From positions 62,001 through 126,000 of the forward strand of contig JBKAGO010000036.1 in the NCBI GenBank assembly GCA_046290435.1: 64,000 nucleotides of DNA. Direction: 5' to 3'. The notes beneath the pieces were generated by a model. It did not search any database and was not told the DNA's origin. It saw nothing but the letters and a program-made list of their open reading frames with translations. Positions 8,670 through 17,442 of this stretch are shown here, one piece after another. This stretch comes from CAVQUE01 sp046290435 (GTDB lineage: Bacteria; Actinomycetota; Acidimicrobiia; Acidimicrobiales; UBA8592). The position numbers and the translations under genes are program-made. How positions within the stretch are numbered: the stretch's first letter is position 1; each line of letters begins with the position of its first letter.

Positions 8670-8753
8670 ATGGTGCCCCTGCGAATCGACCCCCGAACCC
8701 CTGCCGATCGCCTCGGGCACCCCGTGTCCGCACGGTCGAGGCAGTGGCGATGA
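8670..8753 (+). CDS. Leader mini-ORF, 27 codons, coupled to the DUF2510 gene
   Basis: ATG 8670 follows the strong Shine-Dalgarno AGAAGGAG with about seven bases spacing and reads 27 codons (MVPLRIDPRTPADR... ending SRQWR) to a TGA that overlaps the next start codon as ATGA at 8750. The downstream gene has no ribosome site of its own as good as this one, so the mini-ORF may deliver ribosomes to it. No similarity is recognised. It could be a fortuitous frame, but the SD and overlap together argue for use. Confidence 0.4.
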   Translation: MVPLRIDPRTPADRLGHPVSARSRQWR

Positions 8754-9418
8754 CGCAACCCGCAGGCTGGTATCCCGATCACGACGGCAGCCCCCGGCGG
8801 CGCTGGTGGGACGGGACGGCCTGGACCGACGACGTCCTCGAGTACGACGCTCCGGTCCCCCACGCCGAAGCCGAAGCGGCCAAGCGTCGTTCGCTCAGGG
8901 GGAACGTGGCGTCCGTCGCGTTCATCGCCGCGTTCGTCGGCCTGTTCAACGGCTTCCTGCTGCTCGGGACGCTGTCGGCATACGGACCGGCAACCGTCGA
9001 GCCCGCCACCATCGAAAGTCTCGACATCTCCTCGGGATCCACCACCAACAGTTCGCGGGAACCGACACGTTGGGTGGAGGGAACGACCGAGAGTGGCCGG
9101 TCGTGGCGGTTCGCCTCCGACGAGATCTACCGGATCGCCCGCGACGAGGGCTACCCCATGGCCGTCGAGGTGACCATCTCGGACTGGGCCGATGTCGTGG
9201 TCGGCGTGCGAGGCGAGTCGTTCGACGTCGAGCGGCGAGGCTTGACCGACCGGGTGCTCTGGCCCGCGATCCTGTTGTTGGTGACGGGCGGCGCGGTGCT
9301 GGCTGCGGTTCTGATCCGCAAGCAGGACCGTGGCGTGGTGCTCATCGTCGTGTTGGTGGTGGCCTTCGCCATCGGCACGTGGCTGGGAATGCCGATCGGC
9401 CGCTGGGTAAGGAGCTGA
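8750..9418 (+). CDS. DUF2510-domain membrane protein
   Basis: A 222-residue protein. Residues 1-30 are a DUF2510 motif (GWYPDHDGSPRRRWWDGTAWTD given in part: GWYPDHDGSPRRRWWDG), a short actinobacterial module at the N-terminus of many envelope proteins. A membrane segment follows near residues 55-80, then an extracytoplasmic region of about 90 residues and two close membrane segments at about 170-215. Function unknown. The start ATG 8750 is fixed by the DUF2510 motif and the ATGA overlap with the leader mini-ORF. Confidence 0.85.
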   Translation: MTQPAGWYPDHDGSPRRRWWDGTAWTDDVLEYDAPVPHAEAEAAKRRSLRGNVASVAFIAAFVGLFNGFLLLGTLSAYGPATVEPATIESLDISSGSTTNSSREPTRWVEGTTESGRSWRFASDEIYRIARDEGYPMAVEVTISDWADVVVGVRGESFDVERRGLTDRVLWPAILLLVTGGAVLAAVLIRKQDRGVVLIVVLVVAFAIGTWLGMPIGRWVRS

Positions 9419-9529
9419 CCCCCGCTCACAGGCGCACGACGACGGCGAGTGCCCGGGAAGGTACGACCAACCGTCTCCGACGCCCGGACGGGAGCCCTCG
9501 GCCCCACGGTCGCCCGCAGTGACGGGGGC

Positions 9530-10138
9530 TCAGCCGACGGGCCACTCCCCCAGCCGGCGACGATCGATCTCGCCGACGTCGGCACCCATGTCGTCGTCGC
9601 CGGGCGGGTCGCGCCACCGGTCGGGCAGGTAGATGGCCAGCGCCCGGGCGAGAGCGACCTCTTCGTCGAGGCTGATACCGGTCACCCGGTTGAAGATCCA
9701 AAGGCGGCGGCTGCCGTCGGTCAGCCACAGATCGACCGCGCTGTAGTGGACACGGCTGCTCGTCGAGACACCGCCGACCGTGGCACCCCCGCTGTAGCCC
9801 CCTGCAATGGGGTACACGGCCAGTTTCGCCACCGAGGCGAGCGGCACCGGATCGAGCGGTTGGCCGATCACCTCGGCGGCGCCGTCGACGCCGAGCAGCG
9901 TGCCGTCGGTCCAGATCCGCTGGGTCGGCATCCGCTTGCGCAGCCAGTACAGCGGCTCGATGGCCAGCGCCGCGATCACCAGGACGATCGCCGGATACAC
10001 CAGCCCCCACACGCCGAACGACAGGACGGTCAGGGCGGACACCGCTGCGATGGCGCCGGCGATCATCCAGCGCTTGCGACGCTTGGCGTCATGGGCCGCT
10101 GGATCGCCGACGGCGGAATGTTCCCAGAGGACATGCAT
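9530..10138 (-). CDS. Small membrane protein with two transmembrane segments
   Basis: A 202-residue protein starting at ATG 10138. A basic N-terminus (DAKRRKRW) precedes two hydrophobic segments at about residues 25-45 and 47-65, followed by a cytoplasmic-type beta-rich domain (TDGTLLGVDGAAEVIGQPLD ... VDLWLTDGSRRLWIFNRV) reminiscent of PH-like membrane-associated domains. The C-terminus is acidic. I do not recognise a named family. It is transcribed away from the dienelactone hydrolase gene, with about 140 bp between them. Confidence 0.75.
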   Translation of the reverse strand: MHVLWEHSAVGDPAAHDAKRRKRWMIAGAIAAVSALTVLSFGVWGLVYPAIVLVIAALAIEPLYWLRKRMPTQRIWTDGTLLGVDGAAEVIGQPLDPVPLASVAKLAVYPIAGGYSGGATVGGVSTSSRVHYSAVDLWLTDGSRRLWIFNRVTGISLDEEVALARALAIYLPDRWRDPPGDDDMGADVGEIDRRRLGEWPVG

Positions 10139-10278
10139 CGGTCCATTGTTGCCGACACCGCCGGGCCGGTGAAGTTTCTCGGCGTCGCCCGATCTGGCTC
10201 CAGCTGGCGGTGCTGCTCGTCGACCGAAGTGGGGCAACGTGCGGCAAGATCGCAGCACAGCGAACTACCGTCGTCGCC

Positions 10279-10983
10279 ATGGCGACCGCAGCGACCGTTT
10301 CGCTCCCCGACGAGGTGACCGGAATTCTGGCCCTTCCCGCCGGTTCCGGACCGCACCCCGGCGTTCTCGTCCTGCACGAGGCGTTCGGCCTCAACGCCGA
10401 CATCGAACGCATCACCGCCCGCTTCGCCGACAACGGGTACGTGGCGCTGGCCCCCGATGTGTTCGGGCCGGGCTGGCGGCCCCGCTGCCTGATCTCGACG
10501 TTCCGCGACCTGAAGCGTGGTCATGGACCCGCGTTCGACCGCGTCGACACGGCCGGGTCGTGGCTTGCAGGGCGCGACGACGTCGACGCCGGTCGGGTCG
10601 GCGTGGTCGGATTCTGCATGGGCGGTGGGTTCGCGCTGCTGCACGCAGCCCGGGCCGAGATCGCCGTGGTTGCTGCGTACTACGGCGACGTGCCCAAGTC
10701 CGCCGAACCGCTGCGCGGCATGCCGCCGTGCTTCGGCGGCTACGGCGCCGACGACAAGCTGTTCGCTCCCCAGGGCGTGCGGCTTCGGTCGCACCTCGAC
10801 GAGCTCGGTGTGCCCAGCGACGTGCGTGTCCTGCCGGACGTCGGGCACAGCTACATGAACGACGTCGACAACGTGCTCGCCCGCGTGGGCGCCAAGGGCC
10901 CGATGAAGGTCGCCTACGACCCCACCGCAGCCGAGGACAGCTGGGAGCGCATGCTCGCCTGGTTCGCCGAACACCTGGGCTGA
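10279..10983 (+). CDS. Dienelactone hydrolase family protein
   Basis: A 234-residue alpha/beta hydrolase. The nucleophile is Cys113 in GFCMGGG, with the family's Asp (GADDKLF, near 163) and His (DVGHSYM, near 196) completing the triad. An early VLHEAFGLN segment supplies the conserved Glu. Cys as nucleophile is typical of dienelactone hydrolases, which open lactones in chlorocatechol degradation, though many homologues act on other esters. No chlorocatechol genes are nearby, so the substrate is open. Confidence 0.9.
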   Translation: MATAATVSLPDEVTGILALPAGSGPHPGVLVLHEAFGLNADIERITARFADNGYVALAPDVFGPGWRPRCLISTFRDLKRGHGPAFDRVDTAGSWLAGRDDVDAGRVGVVGFCMGGGFALLHAARAEIAVVAAYYGDVPKSAEPLRGMPPCFGGYGADDKLFAPQGVRLRSHLDELGVPSDVRVLPDVGHSYMNDVDNVLARVGAKGPMKVAYDPTAAEDSWERMLAWFAEHLG

Positions 10984-11003
10984 GGTTCCACGGCCATGGA
11001 ACC

Positions 11004-11137
11004 GGCGCCGAAAACGGTTGCCAGAGCAACATGTTTCGGCGCCAGAACAACGGCCTGACGGCGATCGTCGGCGCCGGTTCGACGCGGCCATGGAGCCGGC
11101 GCCGAAAACGGTTGCCAGAGCGACAGGTTTCGGCGCC
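11004..11137. repeat. Palindromic repeat family, cluster 1 (two copies)
   Basis: Two 40-bp palindromes at 11004-11043 and 11098-11137. Each begins GGCGCCGAAAACGGTTGC, has a CAGA tetraloop and ends TTTCGGCGCC, giving a 10-bp outer stem and a 5-bp inner stem. Conserved flanks (CATGGA before, AGAACAACGGC after) extend each copy. They lie between convergent genes. Confidence 0.9.
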
Positions 11138-11166
11138 AGAACAACGGCTCGTGGGCCTGTCGGCCG

Positions 11167-11472
11167 CTACCCGCGACGGCGGACGGCGTTGCGGAGTTCG
11201 TCGCCGACCTCGGTGAAGGTCGCGTTGAGGGCATCGACCAGCAGTGCTGCCGAATCCTTCGCGTCGGTGCGGACGGCGTCGTCGTCGACGGCGTTGCCGA
11301 GTGCCTCGAAGGCGTCTTCGATTGCCTCGCCGATTCGCTCGAGGCCACGGCGGACGCCGGTGTCCTCACCGGTGTCGACGTCGGCTTCCTGTTCGTAGTG
11401 CAGCTTGAGTTTCAGCCCGAGCGACTCGATCTTCGAGCCGAGCTCGTCCCAGGCCTGGCGTGATGTCGTCAT
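11167..11472 (-). CDS. Small helical acidic protein, unknown function
   Basis: A 101-residue protein starting at ATG 11472. It is predicted mostly helical with charged heptad-like stretches (WDELGSKIESLGLKLKLHYE, RRGLERIGEAIEDAFEALG) and an Asp/Glu-rich middle; there is no signal peptide or membrane segment. The composition suggests a coiled-coil or helical-bundle protein. I do not recognise a family. It is divergent from the MBL-fold gene (103 bp apart) and its 3' end lies 30 bp from the second palindromic repeat. Confidence 0.7.
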   Translation of the reverse strand: MTTSRQAWDELGSKIESLGLKLKLHYEQEADVDTGEDTGVRRGLERIGEAIEDAFEALGNAVDDDAVRTDAKDSAALLVDALNATFTEVGDELRNAVRRRG

Positions 11473-11574
11473 CGGCCGATCGTCGGCGACCCCGGACGAC
11501 CACACCAGGGTCCGATGGCCCGGGCCCATGGCGAAGGCGTTGACACGGCGCGTCGCGCGCCGCGAGGCTCGGGC

Positions 11575-12534
11575 ATGACGACGTACGCGAAAGGTCTTGT
11601 CGAGGTCGGCGACGGCGTCCACGCCTACCTCCAACCCGACGGCAGTTGGGGATGGAGCAACGCCGGCCTGGTCGTCGGTGCCGGCGAGTCGGCGCTGGTG
11701 GACACGCTGTTCGACCTGCCGTTGACCCGCCAGATGCTCGACACGATGGCTCCGCTGACGGCTACCAGACCGATAGCGACGGTGGTCAACACCCACGCCA
11801 ACGGCGATCACTGCCATGGCAACCAGCTCCTGGCCGGCGCTGACGTCGAGGTGGTGACGTCGGCGGCGACGGCAGCCGAGTTCGACGAGGTCCCGGCATC
11901 GAGACTGGCGGCGATGGTGGCACGCGCCGACGACAGCGTCCTGGGTCGGTTCGTGTCGATGGCGTTCGGCCCGTTCGCGTTCGAGGGCATCGAGGTCCCC
12001 GAGCCGACCACGACCTTCTCGGGCCGCCTCGCGCTCGACGCCGGCGGCCGGCTGGTGGAGCTGATGGAGGTGGGTCCGGCCCACACCGAGGGCGACGTCG
12101 TCGCCTGGATCCCCGACGAACGGGTCCTGTTCGCCGGCGACATCTTGTTCATCGGCGGCACACCGATCATGTGGGCCGGGCCGATCGGGAACTGGATCGC
12201 GGCCTGCGACCTGATCGTCGACCTCGAACCGGAGGTCGTGGTGCCGGGCCACGGTCCGCTGACCGACGTCGACGGCGTTCGCCAGGTGCGGGACTATCTG
12301 TCGCTGGTCGAGACGATGGCCGGCCAGTGTCATGCGTCGGGCCTGTCACCGCTGGAGGCGACCGTCGAGATCGACCGTACGGTCGACGGTGGCCCGTACC
12401 GGAGTTGGTCCGACCGTGAACGCCTGATCGTCACGGTGCTCGGCATCTGGCGAGAGCTGGAGCCGGGATACGTGTTCCCCGACCGCAGGAGCCCGTTCGC
12501 TCTCATGGCCGAGGCCTGGGCCCGGCGCTCCTGA
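11575..12534 (+). CDS. MBL-fold metallo-hydrolase
   Basis: A 319-residue metallo-beta-lactamase fold protein. The metal motif is THANGDHCHGN (near residue 75), in which the first HxH is HxN; a later His (GPAHTEGD), Asp (LFAGDILF) and His (VPGHGP) complete the site. The HxNxDH form is common in quinoprotein-relay and Bcl-like MBL hydrolases. No signal peptide is visible. ATG 11575 is chosen over an upstream frame extension at 11515 because MTTYAKGLVEVGDGV aligns with the domain start. Confidence 0.88.
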   Translation: MTTYAKGLVEVGDGVHAYLQPDGSWGWSNAGLVVGAGESALVDTLFDLPLTRQMLDTMAPLTATRPIATVVNTHANGDHCHGNQLLAGADVEVVTSAATAAEFDEVPASRLAAMVARADDSVLGRFVSMAFGPFAFEGIEVPEPTTTFSGRLALDAGGRLVELMEVGPAHTEGDVVAWIPDERVLFAGDILFIGGTPIMWAGPIGNWIAACDLIVDLEPEVVVPGHGPLTDVDGVRQVRDYLSLVETMAGQCHASGLSPLEATVEIDRTVDGGPYRSWSDRERLIVTVLGIWRELEPGYVFPDRRSPFALMAEAWARRS

Positions 12535-12579
12535 CCCCCCGTTCCCGCCCAGGCTGATCGGGCCCGGTGTCATCGTTCC

Positions 12580-12705
12580 GGCGCCGAAACTCGTTGCTCT
12601 GGCAACCGTTTTCGGCGCCAGACGGATGACCGCTGGATGCGATCACGCGACCAGGCCATCGTTCCGGCGCCGAAAACCGTTGCTCTGGCAACCGTTTTCG
12701 GCGCC
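12580..12705. repeat. Palindromic repeat family, cluster 2 (two copies)
   Basis: Two 40-bp palindromes at 12580-12619 and 12666-12705 in the 231-bp gap between the MBL gene and the methyltransferase gene. Outer arms are GGCGCCGAAA and TTTCGGCGCC; the inner stem is GTTGC/GCAAC with a TCTG loop, the reverse complement of the CAGA loop in cluster 1. Both are followed by AGACGGATGACCGCTGG. Confidence 0.9.
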
Positions 12706-12765
12706 AGACGGATGACCGCTGGGTGTGCGATCGTCGGGGGTTACCGGAGCGAAACGAGGAGCGCC

Positions 12766-13539
12766 ATGACCGACTGGGACACCGACACCTACGAGCGCTT
12801 CGCCGCCGAGCGGCGCCAACCCTTCGACGACCTCGTCGCCGCCTGCACGCCCGTCCCCGGAGGGCTCGTCTACGACCTGGGCTGTGGCACCGGCACCAGG
12901 ACCGTCGATCTGCCCGACGCGCTCGGAGCTCGCCTGGTGATCGGCGTCGACACCAGTGTCACGATGCTCGAGCGGGCATACACACTGGAGGATCCCCGGG
13001 TCCGGTTCGAGGTCGGCGACCTCCGATCGTTCGACCCCGGCCAACCGGTCGATCTCGTGTTGTCCAATGCCGCCTTGCACTGGGTCGACGATCACCCCGG
13101 CGTCCTCGCGCTGTGGCGGAGCCACCTGGTCGACGGGGGCCAGCTCGCTGTCCAGGTACCGGCGAATTTCGATCACCCCACCCAGACCATGCTGGGCGAC
13201 GTCGCCGCCGATCACCTCGACTGGTTCGGCGTCGACGGACCGCCCGGGCTCATCAGCACGAACGGCGAGTCACCCGAGCGCTACGCCGAGATCCTCCACG
13301 GGTTGGGCGCATCCAGCCAACGGGTGTGGCTGGCGGTGTACGCCCACGAGTTGGCCGACACCCTGGCGGTTGTCGACTGGCTCCGGGGGACGACGTTGCG
13401 CCCGTACCGGAAGGTCCTCGACGACCAGCAGTACCGGCGTCTGCTCGAGGAGTTCTCCGCTCGCCTGCTCGACCACTACGGCCAGGTGTCGCCGTTCCTC
13501 TACACCTTCAAGCGGATCCTGTTCCACGCCACGTTCTGA
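12766..13539 (+). CDS. Trans-aconitate 2-methyltransferase-like SAM methyltransferase
   Basis: A 257-residue class I methyltransferase. The SAM loop is VYDLGCGTGTRTVDLPDALG (near residue 35), followed by the acidic VIGVDTS and the family stretch LVLSNAALHWVDDH. The last motif and the C-terminal region (LRPYRKVLDD ... FLYTFKRILFHATF) match the Tam group, which methylates trans-aconitate. The GAGGAG ribosome site sits just upstream of ATG 12766. Substrate assignment rests on overall resemblance only. Confidence 0.85.
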   Translation: MTDWDTDTYERFAAERRQPFDDLVAACTPVPGGLVYDLGCGTGTRTVDLPDALGARLVIGVDTSVTMLERAYTLEDPRVRFEVGDLRSFDPGQPVDLVLSNAALHWVDDHPGVLALWRSHLVDGGQLAVQVPANFDHPTQTMLGDVAADHLDWFGVDGPPGLISTNGESPERYAEILHGLGASSQRVWLAVYAHELADTLAVVDWLRGTTLRPYRKVLDDQQYRRLLEEFSARLLDHYGQVSPFLYTFKRILFHATF

Positions 13540-13605
13540 CGTCGCCGGGCCGTTTCGCTCCGCCGTCGTCAAGGTCGATGTTCCATGCGACGCCCGGCCC
13601 TCGGC

Positions 13606-14925
13606 TTACGACGACGCGATGGCGCTCGCCGCCGCCCGGCCCGCGCAGATCGCCCCTTCGATGTAGCCGGGGAACGACGGCGAGATCTCCGTCGACGCGA
13701 ACAGCACCCGGGCGAGGCCCCGGCGCAGGACATCGTGGGCGTCGCGTGCGGTGGGGTCGACCAGTACCGACTGATACCCACCCGCGCCGAGATCGTCGGG
13801 CACCCAGTCGCGTTCGACCCATGAGATCGGTTGCAACGCCTCGGGGCCGAGGGCGTCGGCGAACAGGGCGAGCAGCGTTGCCTTGCGCTCCGATGCTTCG
13901 AGGGTACGAACGTGCTCGGAGAGTGCGCCCCCGACGAACGCGACCAGCCCTGCGCCTTCGTCGTTGGTCGTGGCGGAGAGGTAGAGCGTCGTCGGGTCGG
14001 TGAACTGGACGGTGCCCTCGAGCCCGAGGTCGTTCCAGAACGGCCGGTCGTAACGGACGAGCACCTTGCGCACCTGCCCTGCGACGAAGGCACGACAGGA
14101 GCGGACGACGTCGGCGGGCAGCGCCGGGGTGTGGGCGATGTCGGGCACCACCTGGGGTGGCACGGCCAGCACGACATGGCGTGCCTCGAAAACGATGTCG
14201 TCGGCGCCGCCGTCGGTCTCGGCGCCACCGCCGGTCTCGACGGCACCGTCGACGCCTGCTCCCCCGTCGCCGCCGCTCCCGACGAGTGCCGCAGCGGTCG
14301 ACGTCGTGACGATGACACGGTCGCCGCGGCGCTCGACCGCAGTGACGCGCACGCCGGTGCGTACGGGCTCGGCCAACCCGGCGGCCATCCGCAGCGCGAG
14401 CTCGTGGATCGTCTCGGCGACGTAGTACTGGAGTTCCTCGACGTTCATCGGCGCCCGGGCGAACATGTCGGCGATGTGCCATGCCGGGTACCGGTCGGGA
14501 TCGACGCACATGGTGCTCTGTGCGCTGGCGCGCACGCCGACCGCGACGTCGGCCGGCAGCCTCCGTGCGACATCGCCGAAGGACTCGTCGCTCGTCTGGT
14601 CGTGGGCCTCGTCGATCGCCTCGTCGAAAGCCCCGTGGATCGCATCGAAGTCCCCGACCGGGTGGGCGATGCGGCGGCCCCGGCGTTGCGGGGCGACGAG
14701 GGTGAGACCGTGGCGATCGATGAGTTCGAGCACGTTCGGCATGTCGTCGCAGACCCACTGACCGCCGAGATCGACGCGCCGGCCGAGCTCGTCGGGCCCC
14801 GAGGTGACCTTGCCGCCGATGCGATCACGAGCCTCGAGGACCAGGACCGACCGGCCCTGCACCTCGAGCGCCGTCGCCGCCGCCAGCCCGGCGAACCCCG
14901 CACCGATCACGATCACGTCCTGCAT
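13606..14925 (-). CDS. Flavin-containing amine oxidase (MAO-like)
   Basis: A 439-residue FAD enzyme starting at ATG 14925 with a good ribosome site (GAGGAG). The dinucleotide-binding motif VIVIGAGFAGLAAATAL is at residues 4-20, followed by VLEARDRIGGK and the flavin GG-doublet segment DLGGQWV. The C-terminal FAD-contact region (PGYIEGAICAGRAAA) is present. A glycine/aspartate-rich insert near residues 225-255 is probably a surface loop. It should oxidise a primary or secondary amine with oxygen; the substrate is unknown. Confidence 0.9.
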   Translation of the reverse strand: MQDVIVIGAGFAGLAAATALEVQGRSVLVLEARDRIGGKVTSGPDELGRRVDLGGQWVCDDMPNVLELIDRHGLTLVAPQRRGRRIAHPVGDFDAIHGAFDEAIDEAHDQTSDESFGDVARRLPADVAVGVRASAQSTMCVDPDRYPAWHIADMFARAPMNVEELQYYVAETIHELALRMAAGLAEPVRTGVRVTAVERRGDRVIVTTSTAAALVGSGGDGGAGVDGAVETGGGAETDGGADDIVFEARHVVLAVPPQVVPDIAHTPALPADVVRSCRAFVAGQVRKVLVRYDRPFWNDLGLEGTVQFTDPTTLYLSATTNDEGAGLVAFVGGALSEHVRTLEASERKATLLALFADALGPEALQPISWVERDWVPDDLGAGGYQSVLVDPTARDAHDVLRRGLARVLFASTEISPSFPGYIEGAICAGRAAASAIASS

Positions 14926-15079
14926 GTGGGCTCCTCGTCCGACAGGATGCTCTCGGCGCGCTCGGTCGTCGGTGCCGGTGCGCTGCGCATCGCCGTCATC
15001 GTAGGGACCGAGGGTTCCCGGCCGGTGAGAGATCTTCGGGAGCCGGGCAGCGCCAGATCCTGAACCGTCGTCGGCTGCC

Positions 15080-15484
15080 TCAGGACCCGGACGCGTCGAG
15101 CTCGGCCACGAGGCGCTTGCCCGCGGTGATGCGGTACGAGGCGTCGAGCAGCTCACGCACCTCGTCCCAGTCGACATCGGCTCCGGCGTCGAGATCGACG
15201 CCGAGCCATCCCGATGGGCCCATGTAGGCGGGTACGAAGACGCGGGGGTCGGCCAGCAGTGCCTCGCGCTCGTCGTCGTCGACGAGCACCATCACCGACT
15301 GCGGATGCTGCACCCATTCGCCGTCGACCTTCAGCGACCCGCCGTAGTAGGCGAAGACCTTCTTCGTGAAGAACGCCGGGCGACCGTGCGACACCTTCTC
15401 GTCGGCGCCGGGGAACGCCAGCGCGAGCTCGCGGACGCGTGCCAGCGAGGGATCGTCGTCGTCGAACATCTGGGGGTGGGCCAT
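15080..15484 (-). CDS. MmcQ/YjbR family protein
   Basis: A 134-residue protein of the MmcQ/YjbR (CyaY-like fold) family: an early LALAFPGADEKVSHGRPAFF motif with conserved HGRPAF, FAYYGG, and the C-terminal WDEVRELLDASYRITAGKR. Family members are small, soluble and of unsettled function, often called DNA-binding. It starts at ATG 15484 and is transcribed in the same direction as the amine oxidase gene 155 bp downstream. Confidence 0.85.
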   Translation of the reverse strand: MAHPQMFDDDDPSLARVRELALAFPGADEKVSHGRPAFFTKKVFAYYGGSLKVDGEWVQHPQSVMVLVDDDEREALLADPRVFVPAYMGPSGWLGVDLDAGADVDWDEVRELLDASYRITAGKRLVAELDASGS

Positions 15485-15569
15485 CTGCGCAGCGTAGATT
15501 CCGTCGACGGACCGCCGCCACGGCCGTCATCACCGAGTGGGGCCGGCCGACCGGCGACCATGGCGACCG

Positions 15570-15707
15570 ATGATGACCCCAGTGGGCGATCGCAAGGCAG
15601 CCGTGGTGGGTCTGATGTCTGCGGTGGTGGCGACGATGGCGGCGGCGCCGGCGTCGGCCTCGTTGGCATCAGATCCCGAGACCGGCGAGCCACTCGACGA
15701 GCGCTGA
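15570..15707 (+). CDS. Possible small secreted peptide, 45 codons
   Basis: In the 184-bp gap before the dehalogenase gene, a short plus-strand frame runs from ATG 15570 to TGA 15705-15707. It reads MMTPVGDRKAAVVGLMSAVV then ATMAAAPASASLASDPETGE: a basic N-region, a hydrophobic core and an AxA-like cleavage site, i.e. a signal-peptide pattern with a short mature tail. GC at third codon positions is high, as in the neighbours. It has no clear ribosome site and overlaps the antisense dehalogenase end by 39 bases, so it is only a candidate. Confidence 0.3.
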   Translation: MMTPVGDRKAAVVGLMSAVVATMAAAPASASLASDPETGEPLDER

Positions 15708-16592
15708 CGCGACGTCCTCGCCGCGGTCGTCCTGGATGAAGTGCCCGCCGGGGCGTAGCTCCTGGTGGGGCTGACCTGCGGCGCCGGCGACACGGCCGAC
15801 GAACTCGTCCTGGAGGTGGCCGAGCACCGGGTCCTCGGGGCACCAGATGGTCAGGAATGGCTTGTCGAACGCCTCGAGCGTCCTCCACGCCTCGATGTTC
15901 TCGGCAGCCTGCGGGTGTTCGGGGGTGATCGGCACGAGGGCCGGGAACGCGATGGCGCCCGCCATGTGATCGAGATCCGGGAACGGCGCCCGGTACCCGT
16001 CGACCTCGGCGTCGGTGAGCGCACGCGCCTGCACGGCTCGCTGCATGAGTGCGCCGACGTCGACGAAGGCGGGGCTCTGACTGAACGCCAGCCAGCCGTC
16101 GAATCCCGGGCCGGCGCCCTCGCCGACGGGCAGCGCCGTGTTGGCGACGGCCACCGCCCGGAAGCGGTCGGGCTGCGCGGCAACCAGACGCAGACCTATG
16201 AGGCCGCCCCAGTCCTGGGCGAAGAGCATGATGTCGTGGAGTCCGACGGCGTCGAGGAACTGCTGCATCCAGGCGATGTGGCCGGCGTAGCTGTAGGCGT
16301 CACGCTCGACGGGCTTGTCGGAGCGGCCGAAGCCGATGAGGTCCGGGGCGATGCAGCGGTAGCCGGCTTCGACCAGCGGCGGGATCATCCGGCGGTACAG
16401 GTAGCTCCAGGTCGGCTCGCCGTGCATCAGCAGCAGTGGCGGGGCGTCGGCGGGACCAGCGTCGACGTACGCCATGCGCAGCCCGTCCACTTCCACGTAG
16501 GAGGGCTCGTACGGAAATCCGTCGAGATCGGCGAAGCGATCCTCGGGCGTACGGAGGTAGTCGAGGCCGCCGGGAGTGGTGCGTGTATCCAT
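15669..16592 (-). CDS. Haloalkane dehalogenase
   Basis: A 307-residue alpha/beta hydrolase of the DhlA/DhmA (HLD-I) type. HGEPTWSYLYRR (residues 57-68) forms the oxyanion region, Asp127 in AQDWGG is the nucleophile followed by the halide-binding Trp128, an Asp lies in CPEDPVLG near 250, and the base is His in GGHFIQDD. The order and the DWGG motif separate it from epoxide hydrolases. It would release halide from alkyl halides; natural substrates are unknown. It stands alone between unrelated genes. Confidence 0.9.
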   Translation of the reverse strand: MDTRTTPGGLDYLRTPEDRFADLDGFPYEPSYVEVDGLRMAYVDAGPADAPPLLLMHGEPTWSYLYRRMIPPLVEAGYRCIAPDLIGFGRSDKPVERDAYSYAGHIAWMQQFLDAVGLHDIMLFAQDWGGLIGLRLVAAQPDRFRAVAVANTALPVGEGAGPGFDGWLAFSQSPAFVDVGALMQRAVQARALTDAEVDGYRAPFPDLDHMAGAIAFPALVPITPEHPQAAENIEAWRTLEAFDKPFLTIWCPEDPVLGHLQDEFVGRVAGAAGQPHQELRPGGHFIQDDRGEDVASALVEWLAGLGI

Positions 16593-16686
16593 GCCCGCAG
16601 CCTTGCACGGCGCGGTTCGTTCCGCTCGAAGGCGGATCCCACTGCGCCGCCGAGAGGCGGACAGGTAGCCCGTCGACCCCGGTGGC

Positions 16687-17442
16687 TCAGGCGCCGAAGC
16701 GTGCCCCGGTGATCGTGTAGTGGAAGAAGATCCCGTCGTCCTGATCCGGTGTGCCGAACTTCCAGCCGACCGTTCCGGTGCCGGCGATACGCACACCGCC
16801 GGTCTCGAAGGTCGACATCACCTCGCCCCCGAACGGTTCGGGTCCGGGAGGCTTGGCCGAGCTGTTCCAACGCTGCAGCCGCAGCTCGGTGAGGGCACCG
16901 TCGTCGTCGACGGTCACGTCCACCTCGATCGGACCGTAGGGGCCGCCGAGGATGACGACGGCGCGCCGATCGTCGATCGGCCGCCACTCTGCGCCGGCCT
17001 GCGGTGTCAGCGCCTGCGGGAGCCAGGCCACCGTCTCGGCAGCCAGGCGACCTGCGGCACTGCGGTCGACATCGGGGCCCGAGGCGTCGACCACCTTGAT
17101 GCGGTCGTGCAGCCGGAACTGCATGCGGGCGCCGTCGGGTCCCAACGAGTCGGCGCCGACGAATCGGACGATGCGGCCGCCGACGACGGGCTCCCACACC
17201 AGACCCCGACCGGCGACGAGGAGCTGCCGGGCGGTGAACGGCAGCCATACCCCCAGCTTGATGCGGCCGGTCATCTCGAGCTCGACGCGCTGCGACAGCG
17301 GCGCCCCGGCCGGGATCGCCGCAGCCAGGAGGCGACGGGCCGGCGGCGGCAGCTGGTCGATGGTCGACGGATCGAAGCGGGGCGACGGCGCCGGGGGCAG
17401 GGCCGCGAGGGCATGTCGTGTGGTTCGGGCAAGGGCCGTCAT
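16687..17442 (-). CDS. DUF6544-type protein
   Basis: A 251-residue soluble protein. Typical features are an LPPPARRLLAAAIPAGAPLS segment near residue 30, a lipocalin/SRPBCC-like beta-rich body (VELEMTGRIKLGVWLPFTAR, GRIVRFVGADSLGPDG) and a C-terminal GGEVMSTFETGGVRIAGTGT. These match the DUF6544/DUF6920 group as I recall it. It may bind a hydrophobic ligand; no catalytic residues are evident. It lies upstream of and in the same direction as the dehalogenase gene, 94 bp away. Confidence 0.7.
   Translation of the reverse strand: MTALARTTRHALAALPPAPSPRFDPSTIDQLPPPARRLLAAAIPAGAPLSQRVELEMTGRIKLGVWLPFTARQLLVAGRGLVWEPVVGGRIVRFVGADSLGPDGARMQFRLHDRIKVVDASGPDVDRSAAGRLAAETVAWLPQALTPQAGAEWRPIDDRRAVVILGGPYGPIEVDVTVDDDGALTELRLQRWNSSAKPPGPEPFGGEVMSTFETGGVRIAGTGTVGWKFGTPDQDDGIFFHYTITGARFGA

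Noticed and set aside
10990..12710. CRISPR array suggested by repeated 40-bp units
   Set aside because: Only two copies per site, each palindromic with short conserved linkers and no unique spacers or cas genes.
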